DNA of 64,000 bases, taken from Cephalotus follicularis. Its lineage: Eukaryota > Streptophyta > Magnoliopsida > Oxalidales > Cephalotaceae. How positions within the stretch are numbered: the stretch's first letter is position 1; each line of letters begins with the position of its first letter. The stretch covers positions 62,001 to 126,000 of the forward strand of contig BDDD01003378.1 of assembly GCA_001972305.1 (NCBI GenBank), given 5' to 3'. Below, piece by piece: positions 45,776 through 57,284 of this stretch. The position numbers and the translations under genes were made by a program. The notes under the pieces are model-generated. The model did no database searches. It was not told the DNA's origin and saw only the letters and a list, made by a program, of their open reading frames with translations.

Positions 45776-46540
45776 GCGTCAACACCTAACTCTAGGCATC
45801 AACGTGTACTCATCCTATGCTCCAAAATGAAATCAATCTCTTTTGGCGTCAATGTATACGCCATACGCGTTAACCTGTAAACAGTTCTCTTAGGCGTTAA
45901 CGTCTATTCTAGGCGTCAACGTGTTTGGTAGCCCACTTAGGCGCCAACACGCACTCTAGGCGTCAGTGCATGAAACAGTTCCTTTAGGCGTCAACGTCCT
46001 CTCTAGACGTTGACGTGCGTGGCAACCCACTCAGGCGCCAACTTTCGCTCTAGGCATCAACACAAACCCTGGGCGTCAACGTGTATGGTAGCCCACTCGG
46101 GCGCCAACACGCGCTCTAGGCGTCATTTCATGAAATAGCTCCTTTAGGCGTCAAAGTCCTCAATAGACGTCGGCGTGAGTGGCAACCCACTTAGGCGCCA
46201 ACATTCGCTCTAGGCGTCAACATAAACCTTAGGGGTCAACGTGTATGGTAGCCCACTCAGGCGCCAACACGCACTCTAGGCGTCAGTGCGTGGAACAGCT
46301 CCTTTAGGCGTCAACGTCCTCTCTAGACGTCGACGTGCGTGGCTACCCACTCAGGCGCCAACATTCGCTCTAGGCGTCAACGTTAATAGCGCACAGTGTC
46401 TAGCAGACACTTAGGCATTAACGTGTTCCTTTGGCGTCGACGCTTTCAGGTAAGGAACCTTAAGCACCGACGCGTCGTGCGTTCTTTCCTCTTGTATAAT
46501 AGACCATGGCATCGACGCGTACTCTCGGTGTCAACATTTG
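45776..46540. repeat. GGCGTCAACGTG motif array with 160-bp units, in LTR-B
   Basis: More than 25 GGCGTCAACG-type words (variants AGACGTCGACG, GGCGCCAACAC) run for 760 bp. The phrase CTCTAGGCGTCA recurs at a spacing of exactly 160 bp (45955, 46115, 46275), so the short motif is organised in a longer unit. This is the densest of the arrays in the window. Confidence 0.88.
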
Positions 46541-49247
46541 TGAGACCATAACAGCGTCTCTTCCGTTGCAAATTCGTAACCGTGTCCCAAAACAATCGAT
46601 CCAAGCAAACAAGACATGCAATACTTAGTCCATACTCACCCAAAACTGTTTATGCATAACAAGTTATCATTCAAGACAAACCATATCATCCAATCAACCC
46701 ACAATCTACCATTCATGCGTTTCATCAAATGACTCTTATTATAACCAAACTCAAAATATAGTTATATAACCGCTACCTATTAAAGCAGTAGTAACAGTAT
46801 AGTCGAGCCGCAAGATCAATTGCCGAACATTTCCAAATGTTGCCAACTGTCGAACCAAATTACCAGCCCGCTCATTTCACATACAACACATTTCTATTAC
46901 GATCAATGCATAGAATTCAACGTCATCATCACCGGAGTTCCGGCCAACTCACCCAGCTTGTGAAACACCCACAAACAGGTTCCACATTGAATGGTCTACT
47001 CAAAACCACTCAAGACTCGCCGTGACTCGGCGTCGAACGCCGTGTCACTGCCAACAGTGAGTTCAACTCGCTGAGTCAACTCACCGGACTTCAACAGGTT
47101 CGATCAACACCAAAAAATGCCACACAACCACTAGTTCTACACACCACTACCTAAAACTCGCCAAGACTTGGCGCAAATCACGTGGACCTAGGAGGCAGCG
47201 AGTCGGATCAGCTGAGTTGACTCAGTTGACTGATTCCCGTAGATTCCGGCCTAACAACGCCTCAACGGTGGTCAAAACGGGCAGAGTTGGCCTTCTAGAC
47301 GAAGACCCGCTCCATCCGCAACGCTCTTGGCGTAGGAAAGCGCATGGTCAATGCGCACAGTGACGGGGAGAAGAGGAAAAGAAGAGAAAAGAGAATAAGG
47401 AAGAGCTTACTGACGGGTTGAAGGGCCTGGACCACTCACCGTTTCATCCTGGTCCGGTGGCTAGCTACGGCGTCTTCCCCGGTGCACCAGCCGCTCTCTT
47501 TCTCTCTCCTGCGTCTCGTGCTCTCTCTCTCACGCTCTCTCTCCCTCTGTCTCTTTCTTTTTCTTTTTTCCACGGGCGCATTATGCGCCCGTGTCTTCTC
47601 TTCTTCCTTCCTTTATTTGATTTTCCCATTTCTTTATTGTTTTCTTGCCTTTCTTCTTGGTATTATACCAATAAATATTAAGGTCTGGGACCCATTTTTC
47701 CCGCGCATTACAATGTTAAATAATCAAGCCGCCACTAAAATAACCGTAATAATAATGCAAACATAGGGCCTTACTATCGCGTATTAAAAATAGGCTTTAT
47801 TAGCCATTTTGGGCCTTATAATTGCAGCTTCAATATGCAATGCCTTTTATTGCTTCAGCCCTCTATCGGCTTTATCACGGCCATACACCGCACCAATATC
47901 ACAATAATTATTTATGAAATTTCGGGGCGTGACAATAATCCAATTATTATTTATTACTTAATAAGAGATAACAGAATTAATAATCTAATTATTAATAAAT
48001 ACCAAAATCATATTAGTATATTATGTCAACTAATCAGTCACATAACATCACTAATACACCACAATATAACATGTGTCATCACACGTTATATAACTATACG
48101 ATATATGTATCTGATACATATACTTGTGAGGCGAGGCCCGAAAGTCTGGAATTAATCGGTAATGATTGTGTGTTACTAAGATGCCTTGCGCTTAAGTAAA
48201 CTTACCATAAATAGTCCTTGACTACTTGTAAGACCCTGAACCTATGACTATCATATTCCAGGTGTGTAAATTAATCCCTTGATTAATTTCCACAATTAAG
48301 CCCGTTTTCGATACATCCGATACTTTATCCTGACAACAGTTACTGTGTACTATAATCCCTCGTCATCCTCGACTCCGATCACGACCTAGGGTAAGGACAC
48401 GTGTCAACCCTAGATATGCCGGTATCTATAAATCCGTATTTTACCATCATGACTATCGACAAGCGTTTCTAGAAACCCTAGGTTACAGCTCCCCATAACC
48501 TGGCCAGGTATTTCAAAGTCCACAATGAACACAGATACTATAGAGCCAATCACCCTCACATCAGGTGTCATGATCCCTTGTTGTGCACTCACTTACATTC
48601 ACATAAATCCTGTAATACCCAAAAGCTGCCTATTTGCCATTCCCATGAAAGAACTGGGTAGGGTAGGAATCAAAGTCAGACAATCTCTATGTAATGCACA
48701 GTAGCCGCTCAGGTCTAAGGATCAGACAAGTCCATTGAGAACTTGCTAGACTCATAGAGTCTATACACTACTGTCTCAGATGGGAAACTCTAATGACATA
48801 GGATATGTGACCATCCAAATAGAATTCCCATGGTGGGTCAAGTTCAGTGTACATGCTCCCAGCACGCACCCCGCATTAGCTTTAGGGTTCAACCCAAGTG
48901 GCAATGAGATACTCCACCTTCCCATTCGCAAGAGCAAGCACAATACTGCAAGTCTGTCCGGTTCACAAATGCCCAAAGTAAGTGAACCTATGACTTGGAA
49001 CAGTTTAGTCATAGGGAATAAGAAAGTCACTCTCATAGCCCTTGGCTCGACACCCAACCCTTTGATGTGACAGGGTACCATATATGTAAGCAGTGTCATA
49101 CTTCGATTATGTGATAAAACATATACAGTTATGCCAATAATAAATACAATTTGCACAATGTAACATGAACAAGACCGTGTATAATATGAGCAGAGTACAA
49201 GTACATCTAACCACCTAGTGGATTGACAAGTCACACTCTCTCTAACA

Positions 49248-49262
49248 ATCTCCCACTTGGCC
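49248..49262 (-). promoter_or_regulatory. Polypurine tract of Copia-3
   Basis: Minus strand GGCCAAGTGGGAGAT directly precedes the 3' LTR start TGTTAGAG. Confidence 0.8.
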
Positions 49263-49748
49263 CTCAAGCCAGGAAGCCCTATAGTTCAATCCCATCACAC
49301 TCCGATGACTCTCAAATACATTACTACTAAGAGCTTTAGTAAGTGGGTCTGCTAAATTTGTCTCTGAGGCAATCCTCTCTAATACAAAGTCTCCTCTGTC
49401 AATGATCTTTAGGATCAAGTGATAACCCCGCTGGATATGCTTGGACCATTGGGGAGACCTGGGCTCCTTGGCTTGTCCAACAACCCCATTATTGTCATAG
49501 TAGAGGACTACAAGACGACTAATGGTTGGAACCACTCCAAGTTCAGCTATGAACTTACGCATCCAAACACCTTCCTTTGCAACATCTGAGGCTACTATAT
49601 ACTCAGCTTTCGTAGTAGAGTCTGCCATAGTTTCCTGTTTTGAGCTTCTCCAACTCACAGCACCGCCATTCAGGATATAGACATATCCCGACACTGATTT
49701 GTGATCATCCGGATCACTATTGAAACTGGAGTCAATGTATCCCTCCAA
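49263..49748 (-). pseudogene. Copia-3 RNase H domain
   Basis: This is an uninterrupted frame: EGYIDSSFNSDPDDHKSVSGYVY, NGGAVSWRSSKQETMADSTTKAEYI, AKEGVWMRKFIAELGVVP, SKHIQRGYHLILKIIDRGD and ADPLTKALSS, ending with a stop inside the LTR start. It is a complete copia RNase H. The conserved first Asp is present (GYIDSSF); the Glu of the AEY motif is also present. It is separated from RT by two stops near 49750-49770, so it cannot be made as part of one polyprotein. Confidence 0.9.
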
Positions 49749-50746
49749 TTTCTACTCACTATCTCCACTTTAGATCAATAAGGCATCCTGAGTCCTCCTA
49801 AGGTACTTAAGGATCCCCTTGACTACTTCCCAGTGTTTGAGATCGGGATTAGACTGAAATCGACTTGCCATTCTCAAGGCATGTGCGACATCAGGCCTAG
49901 TACACATCATGGCACACATGATCGATCCCACAGCTAAAGCATAGGACATCCGACTCATGACTGTCGTTTCCTCAGATGTTCGCTGGGACATCTTCTTGGA
50001 AAGTTGAATTCCATGGCCTATTGGAAATAAACCTCGTTTGGAATTCTCCATACTAAATCGTTTCAGCACTTTGCTGATGTACTGGCTTTGGGAAAGCCTA
50101 AGCAACCTACTAGATCTATCTTTATAGATCTTTATACCAAGTATGTAGGAGGCTTCTCCCAAATCCTTCATGGAGAAATTCTTGGCTAGCCATACTTTCA
50201 CAGATTGCAACATCCCTACATCATTCCCAATTATCAGAATGTCATCCATGTATAGCACCAAGAAAGTGATTCCTGAGTTTTCCTGTTTCCGGTAGACACA
50301 AGGCTCGTGTACATTTTTAATGAAGCCAAAAGACTTGATAGCTCATCAAAATGTATGTTCCAGCTCCTAGATGCTTACTTTAGGCCATAAATCGACCTTT
50401 GAAGCTTGCACACCATCTGCGAAGATTCAGTGGATATAAACCCCTCGGGTTGGGACATATAAATGTCCTCTTCAAGATGTCCATTTAAGAATGCAGTCTT
50501 GACATCCATTTTCCATATCTCATAATCATAATGAGAGGCAATAGCAAGCAAAATCTGAATATATTTGAGCGTCGCAACTGGTGAGAAAGTTTTGGTATAA
50601 TCGACCACATGTCGCTGTCTATACCCTTTCCCCACCAATCGCGCTTTGTATGTCTCAATCTTTCCATCTTTGCCAATCTTCTTCTTGAAGATCCACTTGC
50701 AACCAATAGGCACTATGCCCTCGGGAGCTTCGACCAAGTTCCAAAC
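49749..50746 (-). pseudogene. Copia-3 reverse transcriptase, frameshifted
   Basis: The minus strand reads EAPEGIVPIGCKWIFKKKIG, YKARLVGKGYRQRHVVDYTKTFSPVAT, EIWKMDVKTAFLNGHLEEDIYM and CKLQRSIYGLK, then a stop. A one-base deletion near 50345 follows, then ENSGITFLVLYMDDILIIGNDVG, KNFSMKDLGEASYILGIKIY and TRPDVAHALRMASRFQSNP. The catalytic Asp in KMDVKTAF and the YMDD pair are all intact, unlike Copia-1 and Copia-2. Inactivation is by the stop and the frameshift. Confidence 0.92.
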
Positions 50747-52647
50747 TCAGTTGGCGTACATGGAATCCATCTCGGATTTCATGGCATCTAACCATGCAGC
50801 GGAATCAGTGCCTTGCACTGCTTTCTGATAGCTGACAGGCTCATAATCCTCAATCATGTTGGGTTCATCAGTGCCTTCAATGAGAAAACAATATCTCTCT
50901 GGCGCTGTTGAAACCCTGTCTGATCTCCTCACATGAGGAGTGCCTGTATGAGATCTAATCTCATCTTGGAATCTAATTCCAGTTGTGTCTCTAGAGGTAC
51001 TAGCGTCTAATTCCTTTCCGTTCTGTGGTGTTTCTCCCGATGGCAACTCCTCGAGTTCCACTTTGCTCCCACTGCTTCCTGCGAGTAGGTATTCCTTCTC
51101 CAGGAAAACTGCATTACGCGTATAAAACACCTTTTGTTCGCTAGGATGGTAGAAATAATATCCCATTGTTTCCTTTGGGATACCCCACAAACCGGCACCA
51201 ATCTGATCGTGGCTCCAACTTACTGGGTTCCAACCTTCTAACGTAAGCTGGACAACCCCAAACTCTCAAATGTTTTAGGCTGGGTTTCCTCCCTGTCCAT
51301 ACCTGGTATGGAGTGGAGGGAATGGATTTCGAAGGAATCCGGTTAAGGACATATGCAGCTGTTTCGAGTGCAAAACCCCAAAATGAAGAAGGGAGGTCTG
51401 CGAAAGACATCATGGACCGGACCATATTCGTCAAGGTTCGATTCCTCCGTTTAGACACACCATTATGATGTGGTGTTCCTAGAGGGGTCCACTGTGAGAG
51501 AACCCCATTATCTCTAAGATAATCCTGGAACTCAGCAGACAGGTTCTCTATCTGATCGAAGTGTTTTAATGGGCTTACCTGTTTGCTTCTCCACTTCATT
51601 TCTAAATTCCTTGAACCTCTCAAAGGAATCTAATTTGTGTCTCATCAGAAACACATACCCATACCGTGACAAATCATCGATAAAATTAATGAAGTAAAGA
51701 TATCCTCCTGGTGCACTGACCGACATAGGTCCACAGATGTCGGTATGGATTAAACCCAGTAAATCCACCACCCTCTCTCCTTGACCGAAGAAGGGAGATT
51801 TGGTCATTTTTCCAAGCAGGCAAGATTCACATGTTGGAAAGGACTCTAAGTCCTGGATGTCTGAAAGACCATCTTTAACCAACTTTGACATCCTTGTCGC
51901 ACTAGGATGACCCAATCTGCAGTGCCAAGTATAGGATTGATTGATTTCATTATTCTCTCTTTGTCTTTTAGTTCCTTGATCGATTGACAATGTCGTGTTG
52001 TAATCAGCATTTAAAACATAAATCCCATTATCAATGTGGCCCTCACATATGACATTTTTGTCACTAGACAAAAGAGAAGAACCATAAGCATTAAAATTAA
52101 GCTCCAAGCCCAATTTATAAAGGTACGAAACACTCACAATGTTCTGCATTAAGTTCTCAACAAAATAATAGGGATCCAAATTTATTACAAAACCATTTGA
52201 CAAATGCAAATCATAAATTCCTACAACTCTAGTAATGATCCTTGATCCATCACCTAGTCGTAGGTCCACTGCTTCTTCAGTTCTAAGCTGCCTTGTGTTT
52301 CTTAGACCCTGCCAAGAATTGCAAATATTAGTACCACAACGAGTGTCTAACACCCAAGTAGAACTAATATTAGAAGCTACATGATGCTCAATCATGTAAG
52401 TACCCAAACCTGAGGCACCGACAGGGGAAGCAAGAAACTCCTTGTAGTCCTTTTTCCAATGTCCTTGTTTCCCACAATGGAAACAAGCTTTCTCATCCAT
52501 AAGCTGTTTGAGCTTATCCTTGATTATACCCCCAACCACTCCTTGTGGCTTTTCCTTCTTTATGCTCTTCTTCTTCTTCTTGGCCTTGCATTTCCTTTTA
52601 GACCCACCCTTATTCTGGGCAGTCTTTGAAGAAGAAGGAAGAAACAT
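50747..52647 (-). pseudogene. Copia-3 nucleocapsid, protease, integrase and linker, decayed
   Basis: Reading leftward from 52647 on the minus strand: a Lys-rich segment and a CCHC knuckle whose last Cys is Tyr (CFHCGKQGHWKKDY). Then comes a protease site with DTR instead of DTG (WVLDTRCGTNIC). Next are the pre-integrase block TWHCRLGHPSATRMS and PTCESCLLGKMTKSPFF, and the integrase core from LIHTDICGPMSV to about 51532. After a frame change come FQDYLRDNGVLSQW, HHNGVSKRRN, SSFWGFALETAAYVLNRIPSK and WGCPAYVRRLEPS. After another come the C-terminal linker YYFYHPSEQKVFY and a Ser/Glu-rich part to MKSEMDSMYAN. The knuckle and protease changes would each be disabling. Gag lies across LTR-A2. Confidence 0.9.
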
Positions 52648-53177
52648 TGTCAAGCCCCGAACTGCGAGAGTAAACCCCCACGATACGACGCGTGAGATAC
52701 CTTCCATTCAGTCATTTCACACAATAATCATACTCCAGAAGTGCTATATATACATATAAAGCTTTAAATCAAATTCATATACATCATCGAAACAATCAAT
52801 TGAAATAAAAACTAACTATTAAAATCTCCCAAAAATCAGGCATGAAGTATTCGTTTATCGGACTATAACTCCCTGTAAAGAAAACACAGTTTATATAAGG
52901 GCTCAGCCCTCAACAACCACACTCCCGTAGGAGGAAACCAGAAATATGTCACAATATATGGACCCATCCATGTCCTTTACATCAACACTCATATAAACCA
53001 AGCACTGCCACAAGAATATAAAACATGTCTCTATACAATAACCGTAAACACATACATATTCAATATTTGTCCATTTACAAATACCACATTTATACATAGT
53101 AGGTCAGAGGAGATGTAGATCCTTACTCTGTGATTGAACCCGGCTGATCACTGTTGCGCATCACCTGGACCTGAACC

Positions 53178-53207
53178 TGACCCATTACATTACAATGCAA
53201 TGGGTCA
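53178..53207. repeat. 30-bp imperfect palindrome in LTR-A2
   Basis: Identical to the one in LTR-A1 (9951-9980): TGACCCATT and AATGGGTCA arms. Confidence 0.8.
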
Positions 53208-54419
53208 ACAACCCGAAGGTTGTGTAGGATATACATATGTAAGGAACATCTAAAAGTGCAGCAAATATGTGTACAATATGAGAGATGTATGCATGACAAT
53301 CGATATAAACCATGCTATGAAAACTAGCATTTAGAAACATGCCATTCCCGTTGGCACCATTCTCTAACCATATCGATATGATCCCAACACAATTCCATTA
53401 TTATTCGGCGTCCATATCATTCCAAAATCCCTTCCAAATCATATACAAGTTCTTCTCGGCCTTCCTTGCTGAGGTAACAGACTAGGCGCTCTTGGCGTCC
53501 TAGGAAGAGGTCCTCATTCTACTGGCAGACTAGAGCAGCATTCGTAAGTAGAATAGGGAAGAGAAGAGGCACCTTCTCTAACACTGGTCTCTCTAGCTAC
53601 GGCCACCATCAATATCCATACACCATCACAATCCGGACCATTACGATCCATAACGATACAATCCGTAATCATATCGTATCCGTTCTATGACCATTCCATA
53701 ACCGTACGATCCATTTCCATTCGATCTTTAACCGTTCAATTCATAATCATACAATCCATAGCCATTACATGACCGATCCATAACCATCCCATGACCATTC
53801 CATAACGTACCATATCCATAGCTGTACAATCCGCATGGCAAAAAACTATATTATATGTCATGCGATGCAACAATATAACCATATGCCATGTGATGCAACA
53901 TATATAACAATATGTATGGCATGTCATATGTATGAATGACAATTACGGACAGCTTCTGTATGCCAACTGTCCCTAAGCAGTGGTATACTCAGCTAGTCCT
54001 GATATCACATCAAAGGCCATAGGCATGCAGACACTCCATAACAATCCATAACCATACCATGTGTCAAAGAATCCATAAGGTCCATCCCACTGTCTACACA
54101 CACTCTGTGTTGTAGACATGTGAGGTCGAGATAACACTAACCACATCATCCATACCAGATGGCTTGTTCACTTGGTCCCAAAGTATTGTTCACATAGTGT
54201 CCCAGCCTTTACCATAACCATAATTGGACTTGTTCACAATGGTCCCAGTCCAGTAATATCATAAACTTGTTCACTTGGTCCCAGCCTATGTTACCATATT
54301 TCGTTAATTCCATAAGATGTGGTTTGACACTGATAATCCCCATGATGGAAATGAAGATTATGAATGGATTATCTCATTAAGTCTCAAACAATAGCAATCA
54401 ATAATCATAACCATATCAT

Positions 54420-54906
54420 AGCCATAACCATGTCGTACCCATAACCATATTCCATTTAAAATATAGGGACCTAACCATAAAGGATCATATAGGATCCACA
54501 TCCGTCAAAACCATTTGAAAACCATTTTCGTAACCATAATCATTTCCATAAACCATTTTCTATTTCCATAAACCATTTCCATAGCCATAAACCATTTTTC
54601 ATTCATTGGTCTCGATTGGAGTTGAAAACAATGGACAGGAAGTCCAACTAGGATATTCGCCATAGCCATGTCGTACCCATAACCATATTCCATTTAAAAG
54701 ATAGGGACCTAACCATAAAGGATCACATAGGATCCACATCCGTCAAAACCATTTGAAAACCTTTTCCATAACCATAACCATTTCCATAAACCATTTTTCA
54801 TTTCCATAAACCATTTCCATAGCCATAAACCATTTTCCATTCATTGGTCTCGATTGGAGTTGAAAACAATGGACAGGAAGTCCAACTAGGATATCCGCAT
54901 CCAAAC
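54420..54906. repeat. 238-bp tandem duplication plus CCATAACCAT-rich DNA
   Basis: TGTCGTACCCATAACC occurs at 54431 and 54669, and the whole 238-bp segment repeats with few differences, including the phrase GGAAGTCCAACTAGGATAT. LTR-A1 has only one copy of this segment (11345-11490), so this duplication happened in the LTR-A2 lineage. CCATAACCAT words dominate 53590-54900. Confidence 0.85.
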
Positions 54907-55149
54907 ATCCCAATCGAGGGATCCTAACCATCCATTGAAAACCATTTCAAAAATCATGGAAAACTATTTCAATATCCATTTGAGAACCATTTCAATATCC
55001 ATTCGAGAATTGGTTTGGAGATAAAAAGTATTAAAAGAGGATTTCCATAGGCTACAAGGCCTTAGGGAAGCTTCCTATGGAATCCTTTTGAAGATAAAAC
55101 CATTTTGGATTGAAAACCATGCAAAACAGTGTGCTTGGGCTGAACAGGG

Positions 55150-55340
55150 CACTAAGCATCGACGCATATGTGCTAGATGTCGACAGTTAAGGTGTTATAC
55201 CTTAAGCGTCGACTCTTTGCACTAGGCTTCGACGGCTAAGGCAATTTGCCTTAAGCGTCGACGCATACACCATTGTAAAACATAAAGCGTCGATTACTCA
55301 TTCCAAAGCGTTGACTCCTCTATACTAGGCGTTGACGGTT
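55150..55340. repeat. GTCGAC motif array in LTR-A2
   Basis: TAAGCATCGACGCAT, GATGTCGACAG, TTAAGCGTCGACTCTTT, TAGGCTTCGACGG, TTAAGCGTCGACGCAT and AAAGCGTCGATTAC, spaced 20-35 bp. It occupies the same place as the LTR-A1 array but with different linkers. Confidence 0.8.
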
Positions 55341-56662
55341 TGGCCATATCAGTGGTTCGTCAAACAGTTAGAAAACCCAATCAAAACCATTTCAAGTCCA
55401 TGTAAAAGAACCATTTATAAACCAGTTTACACTTTGGTTCAAAAGAAGATAAAATCTCCAAACACAAGTTGAAACTCAAAACAAGTTTTAAAACTATAAG
55501 ATCCATTTCCATAACCCTTGAATTGAGAGAGAGTAGAAGATCCACTCTTCTCAATTCTCCATTCAGTCCATTATACCCGTATACAGTACCGTAAGTCATG
55601 TAATCAGCAATCATGCATAACCATAACAACACAATCATTAATGCGCAGCATATGAATCCATGCAATACGTTCAAATGCATGAATGCAAGTAAAACAGTAA
55701 AATCGTATTCTAATGATCTATCATTCGTATACTACCGTCCCATACCGACGTATACGAAAGGGATAAGCCCATAGTCATCTGGGCATGTACCATCGGAACA
55801 TATGTATACCCTACCTGTTACCAATTGAGCTTGCGAGTTTGGAGGATTCGCAGCGGAATCCACGAACTGCCACCCCCTCTAAGCTTCACCCGCTGTTACG
55901 AGCACAGCTCCTTGTTGTGCCAACAGAGTTCCCTTTCTCTCTTAGTATCACTGCAATAACAATCACATTCCATTACGATCTACACACAGGTAGCAAATAC
56001 ACATTGTCGCCACCAGAGTTCCGGCCATATTCCTGCAAACACATCGAAACTCCGGCCACGCCATAAACATACTCCAAATTAGCCAGCCTACCCACTGCTG
56101 TCAAAAACTCATCGTCAAACGTGCTATCACGGCCGACAGTGAGTTCGACTCACTGAGTCAACTCGCCGGTTATCCACAATTCCGGCCACCTCACAAACGA
56201 ACCTCCACAAGACCGGTTCTACACATCTCTAGCCAAGACTCGCCAAGGAACGTCGGTCACTGCAGGCAACGAGTCAAACTCGCTTGGTTGACTCAGTCTT
56301 CACATTTCGGCCAATTCTGGCCGAAAAATGCCTCAACAGTCATCACAAGAGGCAGAGCTGGCCTCCTAGACGAAGACCCGCTCCAACCGTGGTGATTTCC
56401 AGTGGTGGATTGCACGATAGTGCGTCATAGAGGCGGAGAAGTAAGAGAAAAGAAAAGAGAAAAGAGGAGAAGGTTACCGTCGGTGGATGGAGGATCTACA
56501 CCACGCACGCTTCCCGGTCAGCGTCGTCGTCTTCTCCTATGCGCATCGCCATCTCCCTCTGGTTCTCTCTCCCGTGCTCTCTCTTGTGGATCTCTCTTCC
56601 TTTCGTTTTCATATGGGCGCATCGTTTTTCTTTATATATATAAACATATCTGGGGTATTACA

Positions 56663-57284
56663 AACATAACGGCAGATTTTGACTTACCAATGTCAAGATC
56701 CGCCTCCGCAGTCCTGAGCATACCCACCAGCTCAGGTAAAGAACAGTCCACCTTGTTCATGTGGAAGTTAGATATAAACTGCAAAAACGATCAAGGGAGG
56801 GATGACAAAACGAGATCTATGTAGAAATCGTTATCCATAGTCAATCCAATTGAGCCAACTACTCAATCAGATTTATCATCTTCAATCCATTTTCATGGAC
56901 TGAAGTTCCCTCCACCATCTTTGTACTGAAAAGCTGACGAGAGAGGTTTAACCTAGCAGTCCTAGACCGCATGCCATACAACTCCTTGAGATGGAGAAGT
57001 ATAGCACCAAGGCTCTCCATATGCTCGTGCTGTCGCTGTAGCTCTGGCACCATGCAAGTTATAGCGAGGCACCGAGCCTGCTCGTCATCATCAATCCACT
57101 TAGCAACTGTGGCATGAGTGTCCAAAGATGGATCGTCACCAAGTATGGGGGGTGATTTCGTCATCACATGAGACAACTTCAATGATGTCAGAACCAAGCG
57201 CAAGTTGCGCTGCCAATAAAGGAAATTTGGCCCATCCAACTTATTAGTCTCTAAGACTCTGGCAATTGCGGCACTGACAGACAT
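56663..57284 (-). pseudogene. Copia-3 gag, decayed
   Basis: ATG at 57282-57284 starts MSVSAAIARVLETNKLDGPN, then WQRNLRLVL, KWIDDDEQARCLAIT, HLKELYGMRSRTARLNLSRQLF and MVEGTSVHENGLKMINLIE before a stop near 56857. After a frame change the end reads GMLRTAEADLDIGKSKSA and is cut by LTR-A2 at 56662, to continue at 52647. It is the UBN2-type copia capsid and the closest relative in this window is Copia-2 gag. Confidence 0.88.

Larger units (their letters stand above)
44516..47934 (-). mobile_element. Solo LTR, LTR-B (3.4 kb), gypsy-like, nested in the Copia-3 LTR
   Basis: It starts TTTCACACCATG (first G apparently mutated) and ends TTTCGGGGCGTGACA. Flanks are ATAAA (44511-44515) and ATAAT (47935-47939). 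The sister Copia-3 LTR reads GATAAATAATAATCC uninterrupted at this place (near 59825), which proves insertion. It has a 67-bp tandem repeat, a large GTCAAC/GTCGAC array in 160-bp units, the GAGTCAACTC module shared with LTR-A (47057-47083), and a CT-rich block (47510-47570). No coding domain is seen. Minus orientation is inferred. Confidence 0.85.
43746..49247 (-). mobile_element. Copia-3, 3' LTR (left copy), split by LTR-B
   Basis: LTR pieces are 43746-44515 and 47935-49247, nearly identical to 59068-61112 once LTR-B is removed. On the plus strand it starts TAAAAGAATAAAACTG and ends CTCTCTAACA, so on its own strand it runs TG to TA rather than TG to CA; both copies agree. Flanks are GAGAC (43741-43745) and GAGAT (61113-61117). 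The right LTR lacks about 45 bp present here near 48700. Confidence 0.9.
52648..56662 (-). mobile_element. Solo LTR, LTR-A2 (4.0 kb), gypsy-like, nested in Copia-3 gag
   Basis: It starts TGTCAAGCCCCGAACTGCG and ends TGGGGTATTACA, with a perfect duplication AACAT (52643-52647 and 56663-56667). It aligns along most of its length with LTR-A1 (9425-13169): same opening, the 30-bp palindrome, CATTACGATCCATAACGATA, the GTCGAC array, CGTATACGAAAGGGAT, and the GAGTCAACTC module. It splits the Copia-3 protein between gag and the zinc knuckle. Two TATATATAAA-like words lie within 30 bp of its right end. No coding domain is seen; minus orientation is inferred. Confidence 0.87.
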
